NCBI GenBank assembly: GCA_018105865.1
Contig: CM030869.1
Location: 11,465,482-11,529,481, forward strand
Direction of reading: 5' to 3'
From: Metaphire vulgaris
Taxonomy: Eukaryota > Annelida > Clitellata > Crassiclitellata > Megascolecidae
Length of the DNA stretch: 64,000 nucleotides
The notes under the pieces are model-generated. The model was given only the letters and a program-made list of their open reading frames with translations, did not search any database and had not been told where the DNA came from. Positions within the stretch are counted from its first letter, which is position 1; every line of letters starts with the position of its first letter. Below are positions 1 to 43,521 of the stretch, in pieces. The translations under genes were made by a program, and so were the position numbers.

Positions 1-280
1 CGTAACTTTGAAAGTCATCTGGTGACAGAATCAAAGTCCTTCTCACATCCCATTACACTAATTCGTACAATGGTAATTGTGTGTTGGTCTTGTATTGTCA
101 ATTAACGAAACGAAATGGATATGTTTTCGACTTATCGTATTGTAAACATACATGACATGCGACTTGTTAAATAATTTATGACTTGCTTCGATGACTGTGA
201 TCATCTTTTAGATCCGGTATTAAAATGTACCAGTTTGGCTTGGTCTATCCTCCTTAGAGTGCCCCCTGCTAATCTGAATG

Positions 281-390
281 ATCTTTCCGGCTTAGCCTGG
301 TTCTAATTCAGATTGGATTTGGCACGCCATCGACTGATGCCATAGACATTATGATTATAGTGGCGCTATAGAAGTTGATTGATTTATTGA
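281..390 (+). repeat. SINE-like interspersed repeat, family 1, copy A
   Basis: The stretch around 322-380 (a CCATCGACTGATGCC core, then GGCGCTATAGAAGTTGATTG) recurs in the same order at 35452-35558 and 33598-33646, and inverted at 29801-29890 and 41783-41848. All copies end in GGCGCYATAGAAGTT followed by a short repeat tail. No protein is encoded. A SINE or short non-autonomous element is the likely class; the family name is unknown. Confidence 0.65.
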
Positions 391-895
391 TGGTACATTG
401 AATTTAAATTATTTGACTCATGGGCTTCCTTCCTATCTGCCCTTACTAGTGATTGTATGTTCCTGTAAAGGTTCTTACCTTTGCCCTGTTTAGATTCCCT
501 TTCAGTCTGTATTATTTTGAACCCATTTGAAGTGGAATCTGCCTCTTAAGTACCATAAATATATCAGAGTTTTAACGGGTTTTAACGGGTTTGGAAAGTA
601 TACATGTTGCTGTAAAAAAGCGACAAGCATCCTTTGTCAATAAATATGCAAAGAAGCCACTGTATTTTGCTGAGTGCATTGCTAGAATTTGTCTGAGGGC
701 AGAGGCTGGCTGGATGGGCAGTGCTAATGGCTGTACTGTGTAAAGTTTGTGCTTAGTTTATTAGTTTATTATTAGTTTAATTTTATTTGGTTTTTGTTCA
801 GTTGATTTGTGTTATTCCTTGTTTGTGTACTATTTTTTTGATGCTGTGCTTGTCACGAATAAAGATTATTATAAAACCCAAAAACTCCTTTTGGT

Positions 896-896
<1 letters not shown>

Positions 897-950
<54 letters not shown>
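897..950. repeat. (GTAA)n microsatellite
   Basis: About 13 tetranucleotide units. The same motif appears in short form near 39660, 41975 and 43905, so it is a common simple repeat of this genome. Confidence 0.95.
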
Positions 951-3682
951 GTTGACTTCCAAGTCTTTAAAGAGGATTTGACTGTTTGAACAGTGACTGT
1001 ATCTTATGAGCTGTTGACTATTCTACATAATGTTAAGGGGAAGTTGATTATTTTTAAGATGACTGTAATTCAAAATTGTACTTCTTGGCATGGACGCTTA
1101 GTAAATGTAACTGGTAAATGCTTGAGATAAGTGTTTTTTTGTGTATTTATAACCTCCTATTTATTCAGTGAATTGAATTAACTGTAGATTCAAATAGGGA
1201 AAGTCCAAAGTGGTGATTATTATCAGGGTTTTCAGAACCCTATGCTTCAGACCAGGTCATTTGAGAACACTTTGTGAGGGGTGAATTAAAAGATCCTGAA
1301 ATATGATAACGGCGGCCCGACTTAGCTGCACAGCCTGACCGTACGTAGTCCCGTGGCCTGGCTGCCAGCGTAATACAATAAAATGTATATTATAGTGCAA
1401 TTCTATCCAGTTATGGGTGTTGTAAAGTCATTGACACCATCTGTGTTGCCAATCTGCATTGAATCCAATATCAGTATGACATCTGACCTTTGATCCCTGT
1501 TTTCTGACCTCTGCTTACCAAGAATCTGGAGTCAGTTCATGTACTGAGGCTAGGGCCTTCCCTTGTCTGGCTGTTATCCTGATACGGTTTATGCTGTAGA
1601 GAGTAGACTGTAGAGGACCGGTAATTACTTGGGCTCCTCTCAAAGGCTGTGCAGTAATGTTGGTCAATAACTGGATGAGATTCTGTGTCTTTGAAACTTG
1701 AAAACTGGTGCTGCTTAGGGTTTTGTGTATGAACTTTTATCATGGTCTTTGTTGTGGATTCTTTTCTATATTTGGTGGGCGTTTTAATGAAACCAGGAGG
1801 ATCAGATTACTAAGTAGTCTGTTGTTGCTGAGACTGGGTTCAGGGTTCAGATCTAGGCTAAGATCAGTTGGGACGAATTTCTAATTGGAGTTTATGTTCA
1901 CCTGCGAATTAGAATCACGGTAGCAGTTCATCTGTATGTTCCTGTGTTTCACATCATCAGTTACTTTTACCCCCAGTCTGATTGTTATGTCTTTTAGTTC
2001 TGCCTTCAAGATGCTGACATGAGCATTGGTAGTACATTCTCTCTCTGTTGCAATCATCTCGATCTCCCTTAGATCCATCCAGGCCTTCTTGCTTCGATCC
2101 ATTCTGCCGGCCTGGCCGCTTCGATCCATCCCGGCCTTCCCCTTCTGCTGTCCATCGATCGTTTCGTGTCGGCGCATCAATATTGCAAAATGCAAATGCT
2201 CGGGACGGTCGTTTCAAGCCGTTTTCGAGAGACACAATTCGGCCGAACGCTGGATTAGGCAGAAAATGCGGCCGATGATTGCTCGTAGTGTCGGGCAGTC
2301 GCTCATAATAGAGGCGTCTGCGTTGTCATTAGAGACTGACTGTACGCATATTTTTACTTGTGCAAATATGATGCATGCATGTTGACACGCTACAGGGTGA
2401 AGTAGTTGGGACTTTAAAAGGTATTGATGTTATCCTTTGAAGAGGAAAGTGACTAGTAAGGATTTTCAACGTTTCTGTTATTGTTGGTGTTTCAATGGAG
2501 CACTGTTTTTTCGGCATTCCTTTCAATCGCTGACCATTGGTTTCCATTCTTTGGCATTTAATGCATTTCTAACTCTTCCAGATCCTTTGCTAATACTCGT
2601 TTAATACTGAATTATGCGAGCATGTTTACCAATGCTCGCAGTTTATGATGTTCACAGTGTATCCCATACATTTGATGTACAGCAGTACATCTGTAGTAAA
2701 AGCCACCATTGAGTTACAGAAGTATGCTGTTTGTGGATTGCTTGGTCAAAAATAGAATACATATAAAAGTTAGCTTTAATCACCTTAATATTCTGTTCCT
2801 CTTATGTTGATTACCGTATAATGACAGCAGAAGTAGTATTTGTACAGTGGATGATTCTACAGTGGTTACAATTACGTTGAAATTTACGCCCATGAGTAAA
2901 ATGTCTTTCGTAATGAAACTAGTCTTTGCTGATTATAATCATTTCATAGGATCTTGCTATTCTGAAGCACACCAAACAGTAAGATCTTTCCAGCATTTTC
3001 AGCAGCCGGGCACTCGCATCCACATTAACTATGAAAATTTGAAAGTGGAACTCGAATACTGTCTGTTGCCCTTCTGGTTCTGTTATAGTTTACACACACA
3101 CACTCACACACACACACAGACACACACACACAGGTGTGGTTAGCAAATGCTTCACATATACTATAAGTGATTTCGAAGCTGAGCACTGAGTACCGGTAGC
3201 TTTATGTACAGGTGAGTAGTAGCACATCTTCTGTAGACAGAGTTTCTGATAAGTAGGTTAGGAAAATTGATTGCCTTCAGCATCTATGATCTATCAATTT
3301 TATGGATGGTTTCGTGTGGTCAAATAAGTTCTATGTGTGTCGCGTTAGGATCACGATACAGAGCTGATGTTTTTCATTTGGCTGTTGAAATTATGTCTGG
3401 TTCTTCCTTTTTTTTGGGGGGGGGGGGAATATTTGGCGACAGCATATTTTATATTTTTGAAAATGTCTTTCTTGGTTCAAAATATTTAGAGTGTTGAGTG
3501 AGGCATAGCAGGACATGGTTGCTCCAGAAATCTGACCAAAATTTTTCGACTACCAGCTCCACACTGGTAGGACAGACAGGGCAAAGGAAAAATCTTCTAC
3601 AACAAGCCTACTTCTTATGTATGGCTGGTTTTGAGATTACATTGAGATGGTGTATTGCTTGTTTCTGTTGGGTAGGTGTGAG

Positions 3683-33497
<29,815 letters not shown>

Positions 33498-33597
33498 TTA
33501 GGTCATCAGCTGAACGCATCGCCATCACACAGAAACTTCAAACTTCTGTACAGCTGCTGCTTCACTCTGCACCACCACAAGTCCCACGCTCTTTTCT

Positions 33598-33646
33598 GTG
33601 CCCTGGGCATTGTGACTGTGGCGCCATAGAAGTTTACTGGTTGATA
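33598..33646 (+). repeat. SINE-like repeat, family 1, within 3' UTR
   Basis: CTGTGCCCTGGGCATTGTGA then GTGGCGCCATAGAAGTTTAC, close to the 35452-35558 copy (TGCCCTGGGCATTATGATAG, GGCGCTATAGAAGTTG). Confidence 0.55.
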
Positions 33647-33824
33647 CGTTCACCAACGACCATCGGAAGTTGATCATTTTAAGCGACAAGAAACTGTCAG
33701 ACTAAGCTTCGTTGCTGATCACTGAATGTATATAATATAATATATAATATATAATATAATATATATAATATATAATATAGACTGATGCTAGATTTAGGCG
33801 ATTGAAAGTTGTTTTGTGTGTTGT

Positions 33825-33830
33825 AATAAA
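33825..33830 (+). terminator. Poly(A) signal AATAAA of RERE
   Basis: AATAAA 328 bp after the stop, followed by GTTGAGTTCTG. It is the first canonical signal downstream of the gene. Confidence 0.7.
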
Positions 33831-33909
33831 GTTGAGTTCTGCGAATGACATGCATTTGATATTTCAGTTGTATAATTTTCAATGTTTTCTCTATGCTAAC
33901 AGATTGGTA

Positions 33910-34080
33910 CAGTGGATCCCGCTTAATTGCATAACCCGCATAATCGCATAACAACATAAAAATCCGATCCAGTGTTTTGTGCGTACAATTCATTATCAGA
34001 CGTCCCGGCTATTCGCATAGCCCAGTTAATCGCATAAGCAAGGCTTGCACGGCACCTATGCAATTAAGCGGGTTTCACTG
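33910..34080. mobile_element. pogo/Tigger-like MITE with TA duplication
   Basis: Inverted termini CAGTGGATCCCGCTTAATTG and CAATTAAGCGGGTTTCACTG bound 171 bp, flanked by TA at 33908-33909 and 34081-34082. CAGTR...CGCTTA termini and a TA target are those of pogo/Tigger elements. The interior carries further ATCGCATAA repeats in both orientations. It begins 80 bp after the RERE poly(A) signal. Confidence 0.85.
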
Positions 34081-34396
34081 TATTAAAATTCTGGTGTTGC
34101 AGTTCTGTTATGATGAAAGAAGTGCACAGGTTTTTGTGGTCTTCGAGAAATAGTTGCTGTCGTAGTGGAATTGCTTTGAGTTTATTTACAGTTGCCAGAA
34201 TTGTCAAGTCTTCATATTGCAATGTCAGGAAGAAGATGTTTGCCCGCATGGGGGGGGGGGGGGGTCTCACAGAATATAAAAGCAGGCTATAAGCAGGGTC
34301 TTTTGCCTTCAATCTCTAGATGTAGATTCTGACAAACTGCTGTTGCCAGCTTTTAAAACTTATTTTTAGTCTTTGAGAAATAAAAAAAGTTACCTC

Positions 34397-34399
34397 ATT

Positions 34400-34445
<46 letters not shown>
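34397..34445. repeat. (CT)n microsatellite
   Basis: CT run with one TTT interruption. The surrounding 34.1-35.1 kb shows no gene; 34735-35060 is moderately GC-rich and non-coding as far as can be seen. Confidence 0.95.
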
Positions 34446-35149
34446 GCTCGAGTATTTTTTGTATTTTTTATGTTTTTAAAGTTTATGGACGTTGGCAAGG
34501 ATTTGGACAGCTGTTTTTGCAAACTTTCTTAACTGATTAATTATATATATATGACATAAATATTAATTTTTATTATATATAAATAGGCTCATGTAAAATA
34601 TATATATATATATATTCTGTCATATAGGCCTAATGTGTTCTGTATGTCCATAATTAGTCTTAATTTGACTAATAGTTTGTGCTTTGCGTTGAAGTATTGA
34701 TTATTGTTCCTTGTAGTAGTGTGAAATAGAACGATTTTTCGGGCCGCCCCAGGGGCCCTGGAGCGGCACTTGAGCTCCGCAGGGGCACCGATGGTCCCTG
34801 CGTGTTGGAGGAGGTTGTGTTCCGTCCGACGAACGCTGCGCACGAGGGCGGTTCAAAAAGATGAGCCACAAGAAGAGGCTACGAAGTGCTGACCTCTGCG
34901 ACCCCCCGATACATGGATGCGGCCAATTAGGCGACTTCAAAGGAGAGCGGGTGGCGTAATTAGCCACCCCCTTCACCCTCTGTCGCTTTCTATTTGCCTC
35001 TTCATCGCATTCACCCCGGTCTCCCCTTGCTTGCATCCACCGACCTCCTCTTGTCCGCTCTCTTCGCTGCTTCTTAGAGCATCTTGAACAGCTGTTTTGT
35101 TATTTGCTGTTTTAAAACATATCGACAATGGGGGGATGGCGGGATGGGA

Positions 35150-35287
35150 GGGGGATGGTAGTAGGTCCTATTGGATGGAGGAAAACGCACCAGACAGAAC
35201 ACTTTAGAGCGTTTGAGACGACGACCTTTTTTGCTCGTCAAGACATTTGGGTGGATATCCCCTTTTCTGTAATCCTGGCTACGCCAC
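35150..35287 (-). mobile_element. Degraded hAT-like element, same family as 5324-5562
   Basis: Read on the minus strand it begins GTGGCGTAGCCAGGATTAC, and further in carries GTCTTGACGAGCAAAAAAGG, the same internal segment as 5324-5562. The other terminus is not preserved and no target duplication was found. Confidence 0.6.
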
Positions 35288-35451
35288 ACACCTTGGCTCA
35301 AATTTGAGGATGCGCCCCTTTACATCCCATGATGGTTGCCCGTGATTTAAACTATACATTTTGGAGTATTGGGCTCCAATAAATTAGAGGGCTTGTGGCA
35401 GTCAACGATTTCTCACATTTTCAAGATTTTTTGCGCAGATTTATTCTGACT

Positions 35452-35558
35452 GATCTTTTCCGGCTTGACCTGGCTCTAGTTCAATTTGGATTTGATGCGC
35501 CATCGGCTGATGCCCTGGGCATTATGATAGTGGCGCTATAGAAGTTGATTGATTGATC
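35452..35558 (+). repeat. SINE-like repeat, family 1, copy B
   Basis: Matches copy A (281-390) along the whole stretch from ATCTTTTCCGGCTTGACCTG to GGCGCTATAGAAGTTGATTG, with a (TTGA)n tail. Confidence 0.7.
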
Positions 35559-35823
35559 AACGTTTAGGCTTCAGAACTGAGAAGTGAATAAAAACGCACA
35601 AAAGGTAAAAATTTCGAATTTCGATTTTACGTTTAGTCTAAAAAATAATGTCTAGATTTTGACAATATTTTAATAATTACGAAAAATAGTGTTAATCTAT
35701 ATCACTGTCATCTTCTACCTGTCAATCATTCGAAGACCCTCCAATAGTCGCTTGCTTTTAACATTTCAATTGCTTTCGCCACGCCCCTAATGTCCTTGTC
35801 ATTGTCACTGCATTGAAAAAATA

Positions 35824-35887
<64 letters not shown>
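35824..35887. repeat. (TA)n microsatellite
   Basis: About 32 TA units, 25 bp upstream of the candidate CRE of the DMRT promoter. Confidence 0.97.
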
Positions 35888-35890
<3 letters not shown>

Positions 35891-35911
35891 AGGCTTGGTC
35901 AAAACTGCCGG

Positions 35912-35942
35912 TGACGTCAAATCGGGCGAATAAAAAGACTTG
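35912..35942 (+). promoter_or_regulatory. Candidate DMRT promoter (CRE and TATA-like box)
   Basis: A perfect CRE palindrome TGACGTCA (35912-35919) is followed by GCGAATAAAAAGACTTGG, with a TATA-like ATAAAAAG at about 35930. This places a start near 35960, ahead of a GC-richer stretch that ends in a usable donor at 36132/36133. Confidence 0.4.
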
Positions 35943-35959
35943 GGCAGACGATACGTTGG

Positions 35960-36132
35960 AGAATTCTCGAGTCAATGCACGAATCGTTTGGACACCTGTT
36001 TGATTCGTCGTCTTCTAACCAGTCGTCGTCGTCGTCGTCTGCTCACGTGGGGTCAAGTACTCTAGTCCGGTCAAGAAGGTGTTCTTGAAATTTGGCGACT
36101 ATTCTGGAGATCACAAGTCAACGATAAGCAAG
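35960..36132 (+). other. Candidate 5' non-coding exon of DMRT
   Basis: Higher GC than its flanks, contains (GTC)n and TGCTCACGTGGG, and ends ATAAGCAAG|GTACTA. Spliced to the acceptor before 36901 it gives a leader. The only ATG frame I followed across it ends at TGA before the donor. A second frame, open from 36017, reads VKKVFLKFGDYSGDHKSTIS up to the donor but would not be in frame with the DMRT start. Confidence 0.35.
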
Positions 36133-36193
36133 GTACTAAGCATATATGCGCCGTAAATTTCAAGTATCTCTGGGTTTAAACCGTAGTGTTACG

Positions 36194-36323
36194 CAGGGCG
36201 CGATTTGTAGGGGGAACGGGGAATCTTCCCCCCTCCACTGCCCAACTGCATCCCCTACTGCTACATCCCCCAAGCTCGACATATCCCCCCCCCCCACTGC
36301 TCCAGGTCACAAATCGCACCCTG
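36194..36323. mobile_element. Non-autonomous hAT-like element
   Basis: CAGGGCGCGATTTGT and ACAAATCGCACCCTG are near-perfect inverted ends of a 130 bp element flanked by GTGTTACG / GTGTCACG (7 of 8 identical, 36186-36193 and 36324-36331). If the preceding exon model holds, it lies inside the 5' UTR intron of DMRT. Confidence 0.85.
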
Positions 36324-36901
36324 GTGTCACGTTAATTTTTGTGAAGTTATTTTTATTTTGCGTAAACTTATTGGGAAAAGCCAGGTGGTTCTGGCTTTGG
36401 AAAGTAACCCTGCCGGAGGTCTATTGGCCTATATAAGTCGTATTAGACATACTGGCTTCGTTTTAGGAACTTATAGCCAAATTATTATTATTAAGTCCTA
36501 TTGTTATTATTATTATTACTACTACTACTACTACTACATTAACATTATGATATTATTAACGCACGTTAAGTCGTTCACAAAGTAAAGACTCGTAAGTGTG
36601 GAGCAATTTAGGCCAATAGACCTCCGGCAGGTTAAATACGCCCATGAAAGTGAATGACTAGGGGGGACATAGATTTATAGTGCATTGCATTAGCGTGTGT
36701 GTGTGTGTTTGTGACTTGAAATGGTATTATTTCCAATGGACTGGAATTCCGCATCGAAAACCTCTTTTGTTCAATAATTGCGAATAGTTGAATATTGAGA
36801 AATAGTAAATTGATCGATATATGAAAAGCAGGTTTATATTATAGCGTAGGTTTTGCTTGATTTTAAAATAACTCTTCAGTCTAGATTATTTTTGTTATAG
36901 A

Positions 36902-39389
<2,488 letters not shown>

Positions 39390-39644
39390 TTAACCGAAAC
39401 CTACAACAACAGAATCCACAGTATTTGCATTTTCTCATTTATATTTGACTAACTGAAGAAATTCGCAGATAAATTTACATCAGTAGGCCTAAATACAATT
39501 AGGCCTATTCGCTATGTGCCTAAATACAATTGGGTCTAATCGCTGTATGCCTAAGTAAACTGGCGCTGTTGGAATTTTATTCAATAGATGGATTTTCATC
39601 ATAATTTATTATTAAAATAGCGTTTGAAATATTTACTGGCCATA

Positions 39645-39654
39645 GTCACGTGAC
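39645..39654. promoter_or_regulatory. Palindromic E-box GTCACGTGAC
   Basis: Perfect 10 bp USF / MiT-TFE-type E-box about 255 bp after the DMRT stop. Identical decamers are at 49432-49441 and 55291-55300. Confidence 0.4.
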
Positions 39655-39674
39655 CGAAAGTAAGTAAGTAAAGT

Positions 39675-39735
39675 CTCGTGAATTTCTATAGCGCTTTTAA
39701 AGTGGTGCCGCGGTAATTTCTTATTCAGAGGCTCG
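39675..39735 (-). repeat. SINE-like element, family 2, short copy
   Basis: GTGAATTTCTATAGCGCTTT then TTTCTTATTCAGAGG, preceded by a short (GTAA) run in place of an ATT tail. Confidence 0.5.
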
Positions 39736-39782
39736 ACTTTTAGGCTTTACTCAGCATTTTTAGAATTTCTTGCATGTTGAAA

Positions 39783-39975
39783 CAGTGGCGGCTCCACCGG
39801 GGGGCCAGAGGGGCCCGTGCCCCCCATATTGAGTGCTTGGCCCCCCAGTGGTCCCCCTAGTTGGGACCCTATACTTAATGCTACATACATTAAACAGCAA
39901 ATGGTTGCCCCCCATGATTAGAAGTTGCCACCCCAACGCCCCCCCCCCACTTGCCAAATCCTAGAGCCTCCACTG
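39783..39975. mobile_element. Non-autonomous hAT-like element
   Basis: CAGTGGCGGCTCCACCGG and CTAGAGCCTCCACTG are imperfect inverted ends of a 193 bp C-rich element flanked by TGTTGAAA / TGTTGAAG (39775-39782 and 39976-39983). A degraded relative is at 31240-31410. Confidence 0.85.
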
Positions 39976-40432
39976 TGTTGAAGCAATTGAACTGGGAAAC
40001 TGAACTGTTGAAAAGTGCAGCGCTTGTAGGTTGTTAGTAAGAACAAGTACTGGCCGTTCTCAACGCCGTCCATCTTGAATTCAATACGCCCCCCCCCCCC
40101 CAACAACTATAAGTCAACTTTTGACTCGTAACATGTCCTCGGTGTATACTTAGATAAAGTACGTGAGAAAAAGCTCTCTTGAATCGAATCATGCATGACT
40201 GCTCTGTGTTCCTAACTTCCTAAGTCTCTTACGTAAGACACCCTCTGCAGTTGACCCCCCACTTCCCCCTCCCCACACGCACACACACCGCCCAAGACCC
40301 CACGGAAAGATCAATGTTCTATCCTTGAGAGCTCTTGTTGGTACTTACTTACTGATCTCACGTTATATTCTTTTGAACACTGTTTATCTAGCGCAACATC
40401 GTCGACGGTTCCTCCGACTGCCCCACGCCACC

Positions 40433-40481
<49 letters not shown>

Positions 40482-41291
40482 GAGCATGCATGGATTCATA
40501 TCGGGCTTCGTGTCGTGAAAAAGTCACAAGGTTAAAACGTCGGGTTTCGGTGCAACAGCGGAGGGGTTCGCGGGTCGGTGTCGGGGGTGGGGTAGAGGGG
40601 TGGGGTGCCGGAGGGGAGGGGGTCGGGCCGCCCCTGTGACAAGTCCGTCATTTTATCGATATTCAAATACATAAACAAATTAGACGTCGCGTGTTTGCTC
40701 AACGGTCGTAATACGTGCATCATTTAAAGCGCTGTTGTGAGACACCGGGCGCCCCATAGAAGCTGTTCTTTTGTCCAGCGCATGCAGGACAAATTCGAGA
40801 AAAAGTGAGGGAGTGGTGGCGGTGGGGGAAAGGGGGGGATTGGGGACTAGGGGAACGTGTGTCTTTAAGTTTTTTGTGGATCATTGGTGCCGTCATACGA
40901 GACGCTGTCTTTGTAGTTAGAACCAACACAGAGGGGACATCGGTGTTGTGCTTGGAGACTATGTCCACAAAGGACGGAGGAGAAAGTTGTATCGGCGAGA
41001 ATTCTATCTTCCCATGCAGTTAGATCGTCGCTCACTTATAACCTTTTCATACGGGTTCTGTGTCTCGCAACAGCGCAAGACGTGCCCCCCGATGGACGTT
41101 GCGCAAACAGCAAACTACATCGGGTCTCGGTAGGCGAGACACGTTCGCGGTTCAGTCAAACAGAAGGCGTGTCGTTAACCCGATCGTAATCGCGATAATA
41201 ACGACAAGTTTGGATTTCACGTCCACCGAAGATAATGCATACAGACGCTAAAATGCCTCGGCGATGAAAGTGTGAAAACAGGGTAGTGAGT

Positions 41292-41346
<55 letters not shown>

Positions 41347-43440
41347 TACGATGAAGGAAGACAAGGGGTGGGGTAGAATTCGACACCAAAAGACGACGGG
41401 GAATTAGAAACAAGGGTCGTCAGTTCCCCCAAAATTTTCGTTCGAAGAGGGAATAATATTGTTTCTTATATGCAGTATATACAATAATTATGGTTAATAT
41501 TAATGTATTACCATAACTTGGTTTATATATAAATAAATATATATATATATGCAGTATATATAATGCATAAATAATATTAGAATTTTTCGATAGTTATAAA
41601 TTTTTCTAGCATTTAACTGCGATAAACGATCGATCATATCCAATCACTGAAGCAATTCCTAACCCAGAACACTCAGGCGTTATAATAAATTGGTTAAAAT
41701 TGACAATTATGCTGTTATGAAAATTAAACGTAACAAAATTGATGACATGACAATGATGTTGGTCAGGACTCAAGAAAGCAAACAGCTTCTATAGCGCCAT
41801 TTATGTCATGCACTTGGCATCTGTCGATGGTCGTTTCAAACATGGTTGTAAGATTTTCAACAATCGCTGAAATTCCGCGCAACAGTTGCAGCTATACACG
41901 AGCACCCAATTAAGAAATCTTTGCCGAACGAATGCTATCACAGGACTTCGATATGGTTCAACACACGTGCGCGAGTAAGTAAGTAAATAGTCACCGATCA
42001 TCGCATAGTCTCGCTCACAAGACTAGCGTTTAAGAAGCGATGATGAAGAGCAGGTCAGGACTTAGATTACAGACCAACCGTAAACTTACCTCTGATTCCT
42101 TTCCCTCTGCTGCCCAAACCCTCATTAGCCCCCCCGGGCCCCCCTCCCCACTCCACTCCACCCGCCGCCGCTTGGGGTTTGTTCTTTATCCCCCAAATGG
42201 TCTGACATACAATTTTGAATTTCTCGTAACCACAATAATTTTACTCCTCGATGATTTTAAGAACTGCGCGACGCTGGTGCCATTGTGTGCAACCGAGAGG
42301 AAGACTGGTTCCCTGTCCTAACTTCACCACGGTCGAGCGGACTTCGCACAATGCAATTCGTATCATATTTTGAGAATTGGATCTTCGGTATTCATTCCCT
42401 TTCAAAACGAATTCCCCGAATTCTCCGGAGTGAAATAAATATAATTGGACGATATTAAATATTGTCAAAAGAACGCAATCTTCTTGCTTGTTCCACCCCC
42501 CCCCCCCACAGGGTAACTTAAGTGGGAGAGTGCGCAATTCTTAGTTTTTTAACATGTATGTAATTATTTGAAATGTATAATTTTAATGTGTAGGCAATAA
42601 TATGCGGGTAATTCTTTTAAATACGGATAACTCTTAAAAATTGTGCACTATATTAGAAACGAGAAAACTTAAACGGCTAAACATCAGTTGTAGGCCTGTA
42701 TAAATATATATATATATCACAAAGTCATGCAAGTGACATTGTGCACATATAGATTGTGCATATATAGGCCTATTTAACTGTTATATAGATGCATGAAAGA
42801 GATTGATTGATTATTGGTGTACAGAGAGGGATGAAGACGAGAGCGTACGGGAGAAGACAGAGGCAGTGGGGGGGGGGGGGACTCGAGGTAGAGGAAGGTG
42901 GGGAGTCGGGCAAAAGTCACGAGACAGAAGATTCGGAGCGAAGGTGGTGGTCGAAGAGGGTGGCCTGGTAGGCGTAGAAAGAGACATAATGTTTGGATAA
43001 AGTACGTTAAAGATATTCGAAGCGTAGAAAGAATACTGTTCGAAAAGCGTAATAATGAATAGGCCTTGAGTTCTATAGCGGATAAATCGTCGATACGTAG
43101 GCCTAACTTTCGTCGATAAAGAGCTTTCGTCCGGAAGATGTATATATTGTTTAGAGGAAAAAGGAGTTCGATTTGGAGCTTTATTTATTACGATAAGTGG
43201 AGAGACTTCTTCCGTTCGTTTATTCTACAGTTCTGGATTGTGACCGAAGCCGGATCTGTGAAAATGACCGCCTCTTGGTACAACTTGTAAGTACTGTACA
43301 CCCTGTATGTTAAAGGACTGTGGATAACTAACTGCTGCAGCTGTAGCTTTGCTGAATAGATTTGCATTCGCATTCGCCAGATGGCGTAAGTAAGTATACT
43401 GACGCCACCTGGAGTAGGCTTATAGTGACGCCTGAACATG
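39976..43440. other. Intergenic region after DMRT
   Basis: No host gene recognised. Contents: (CT)n 40435-40479, (GA)n 41283-41344, an inverted family 1 SINE-like core at 41783-41848, and several G- or C-homopolymer runs (40090-40099, 42488-42499, 42869-42881). The open frames seen are low-complexity and unlike known proteins. Confidence 0.55.
41783..41848 (-). repeat. SINE-like repeat, family 1, inverted copy
   Basis: CAGCTTCTATAGCGCCATTT then GGCATCTGTCGATGGTCGTT, the reverse complement of the conserved end of copies A and B. Confidence 0.6.
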
Positions 43441-43444
43441 TCCG

Positions 43445-43445
<1 letters not shown>

Positions 43446-43518
<73 letters not shown>
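43446..43518. repeat. (CT)n microsatellite
   Basis: About 36 CT units passing into degenerate CTGTCT-rich sequence to about 43620. Two CGTGTC-ending E-boxes (GTCACGTGTC) follow near 43659 and 43682. Confidence 0.97.

Positions 43519-43519
<1 letters not shown>

Positions 43520-43521
<2 letters not shown>

Larger units (their letters stand above)
1..3682. other. Non-coding 5' flank, probably an intron of the atrophin gene
   Basis: I see no exon I can support here. The first recognisable atrophin exon begins at 3683 in mid-frame with an acceptor before it, so this stretch is most simply the 3' part of an upstream intron. The BAH-coding exons expected for a RERE protein were looked for in all frames and not found. 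Contents: a SINE-like copy at 281-390, an AATAAA at about 859 followed by A-rich sequence that could be a decayed retroelement 3' end, (GTAA)n at 897-950, a short degenerate tandem around 2060-2170 and interrupted (CA)n at 3092-3132. Confidence 0.5.
33498..33845 (+). other. RERE: RERE 3' UTR
   Basis: Runs from the stop codon to just past the poly(A) signal. It includes a SINE-like core (33598-33646) and a TAATATA-rich stretch (33728-33780). Confidence 0.65.

Noticed and set aside
841..880. AATAAA near 859 as the end of an upstream gene
   Set aside because: No coding exon before it within the window. It may be a retroelement end. Not enough to call a gene.
2026..2385. Open frame of 119 codons as a possible BAH-domain exon of RERE
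   Set aside because: No BAH motif in any frame. The stretch is a degenerate tandem around CTTCGATCCATCC.
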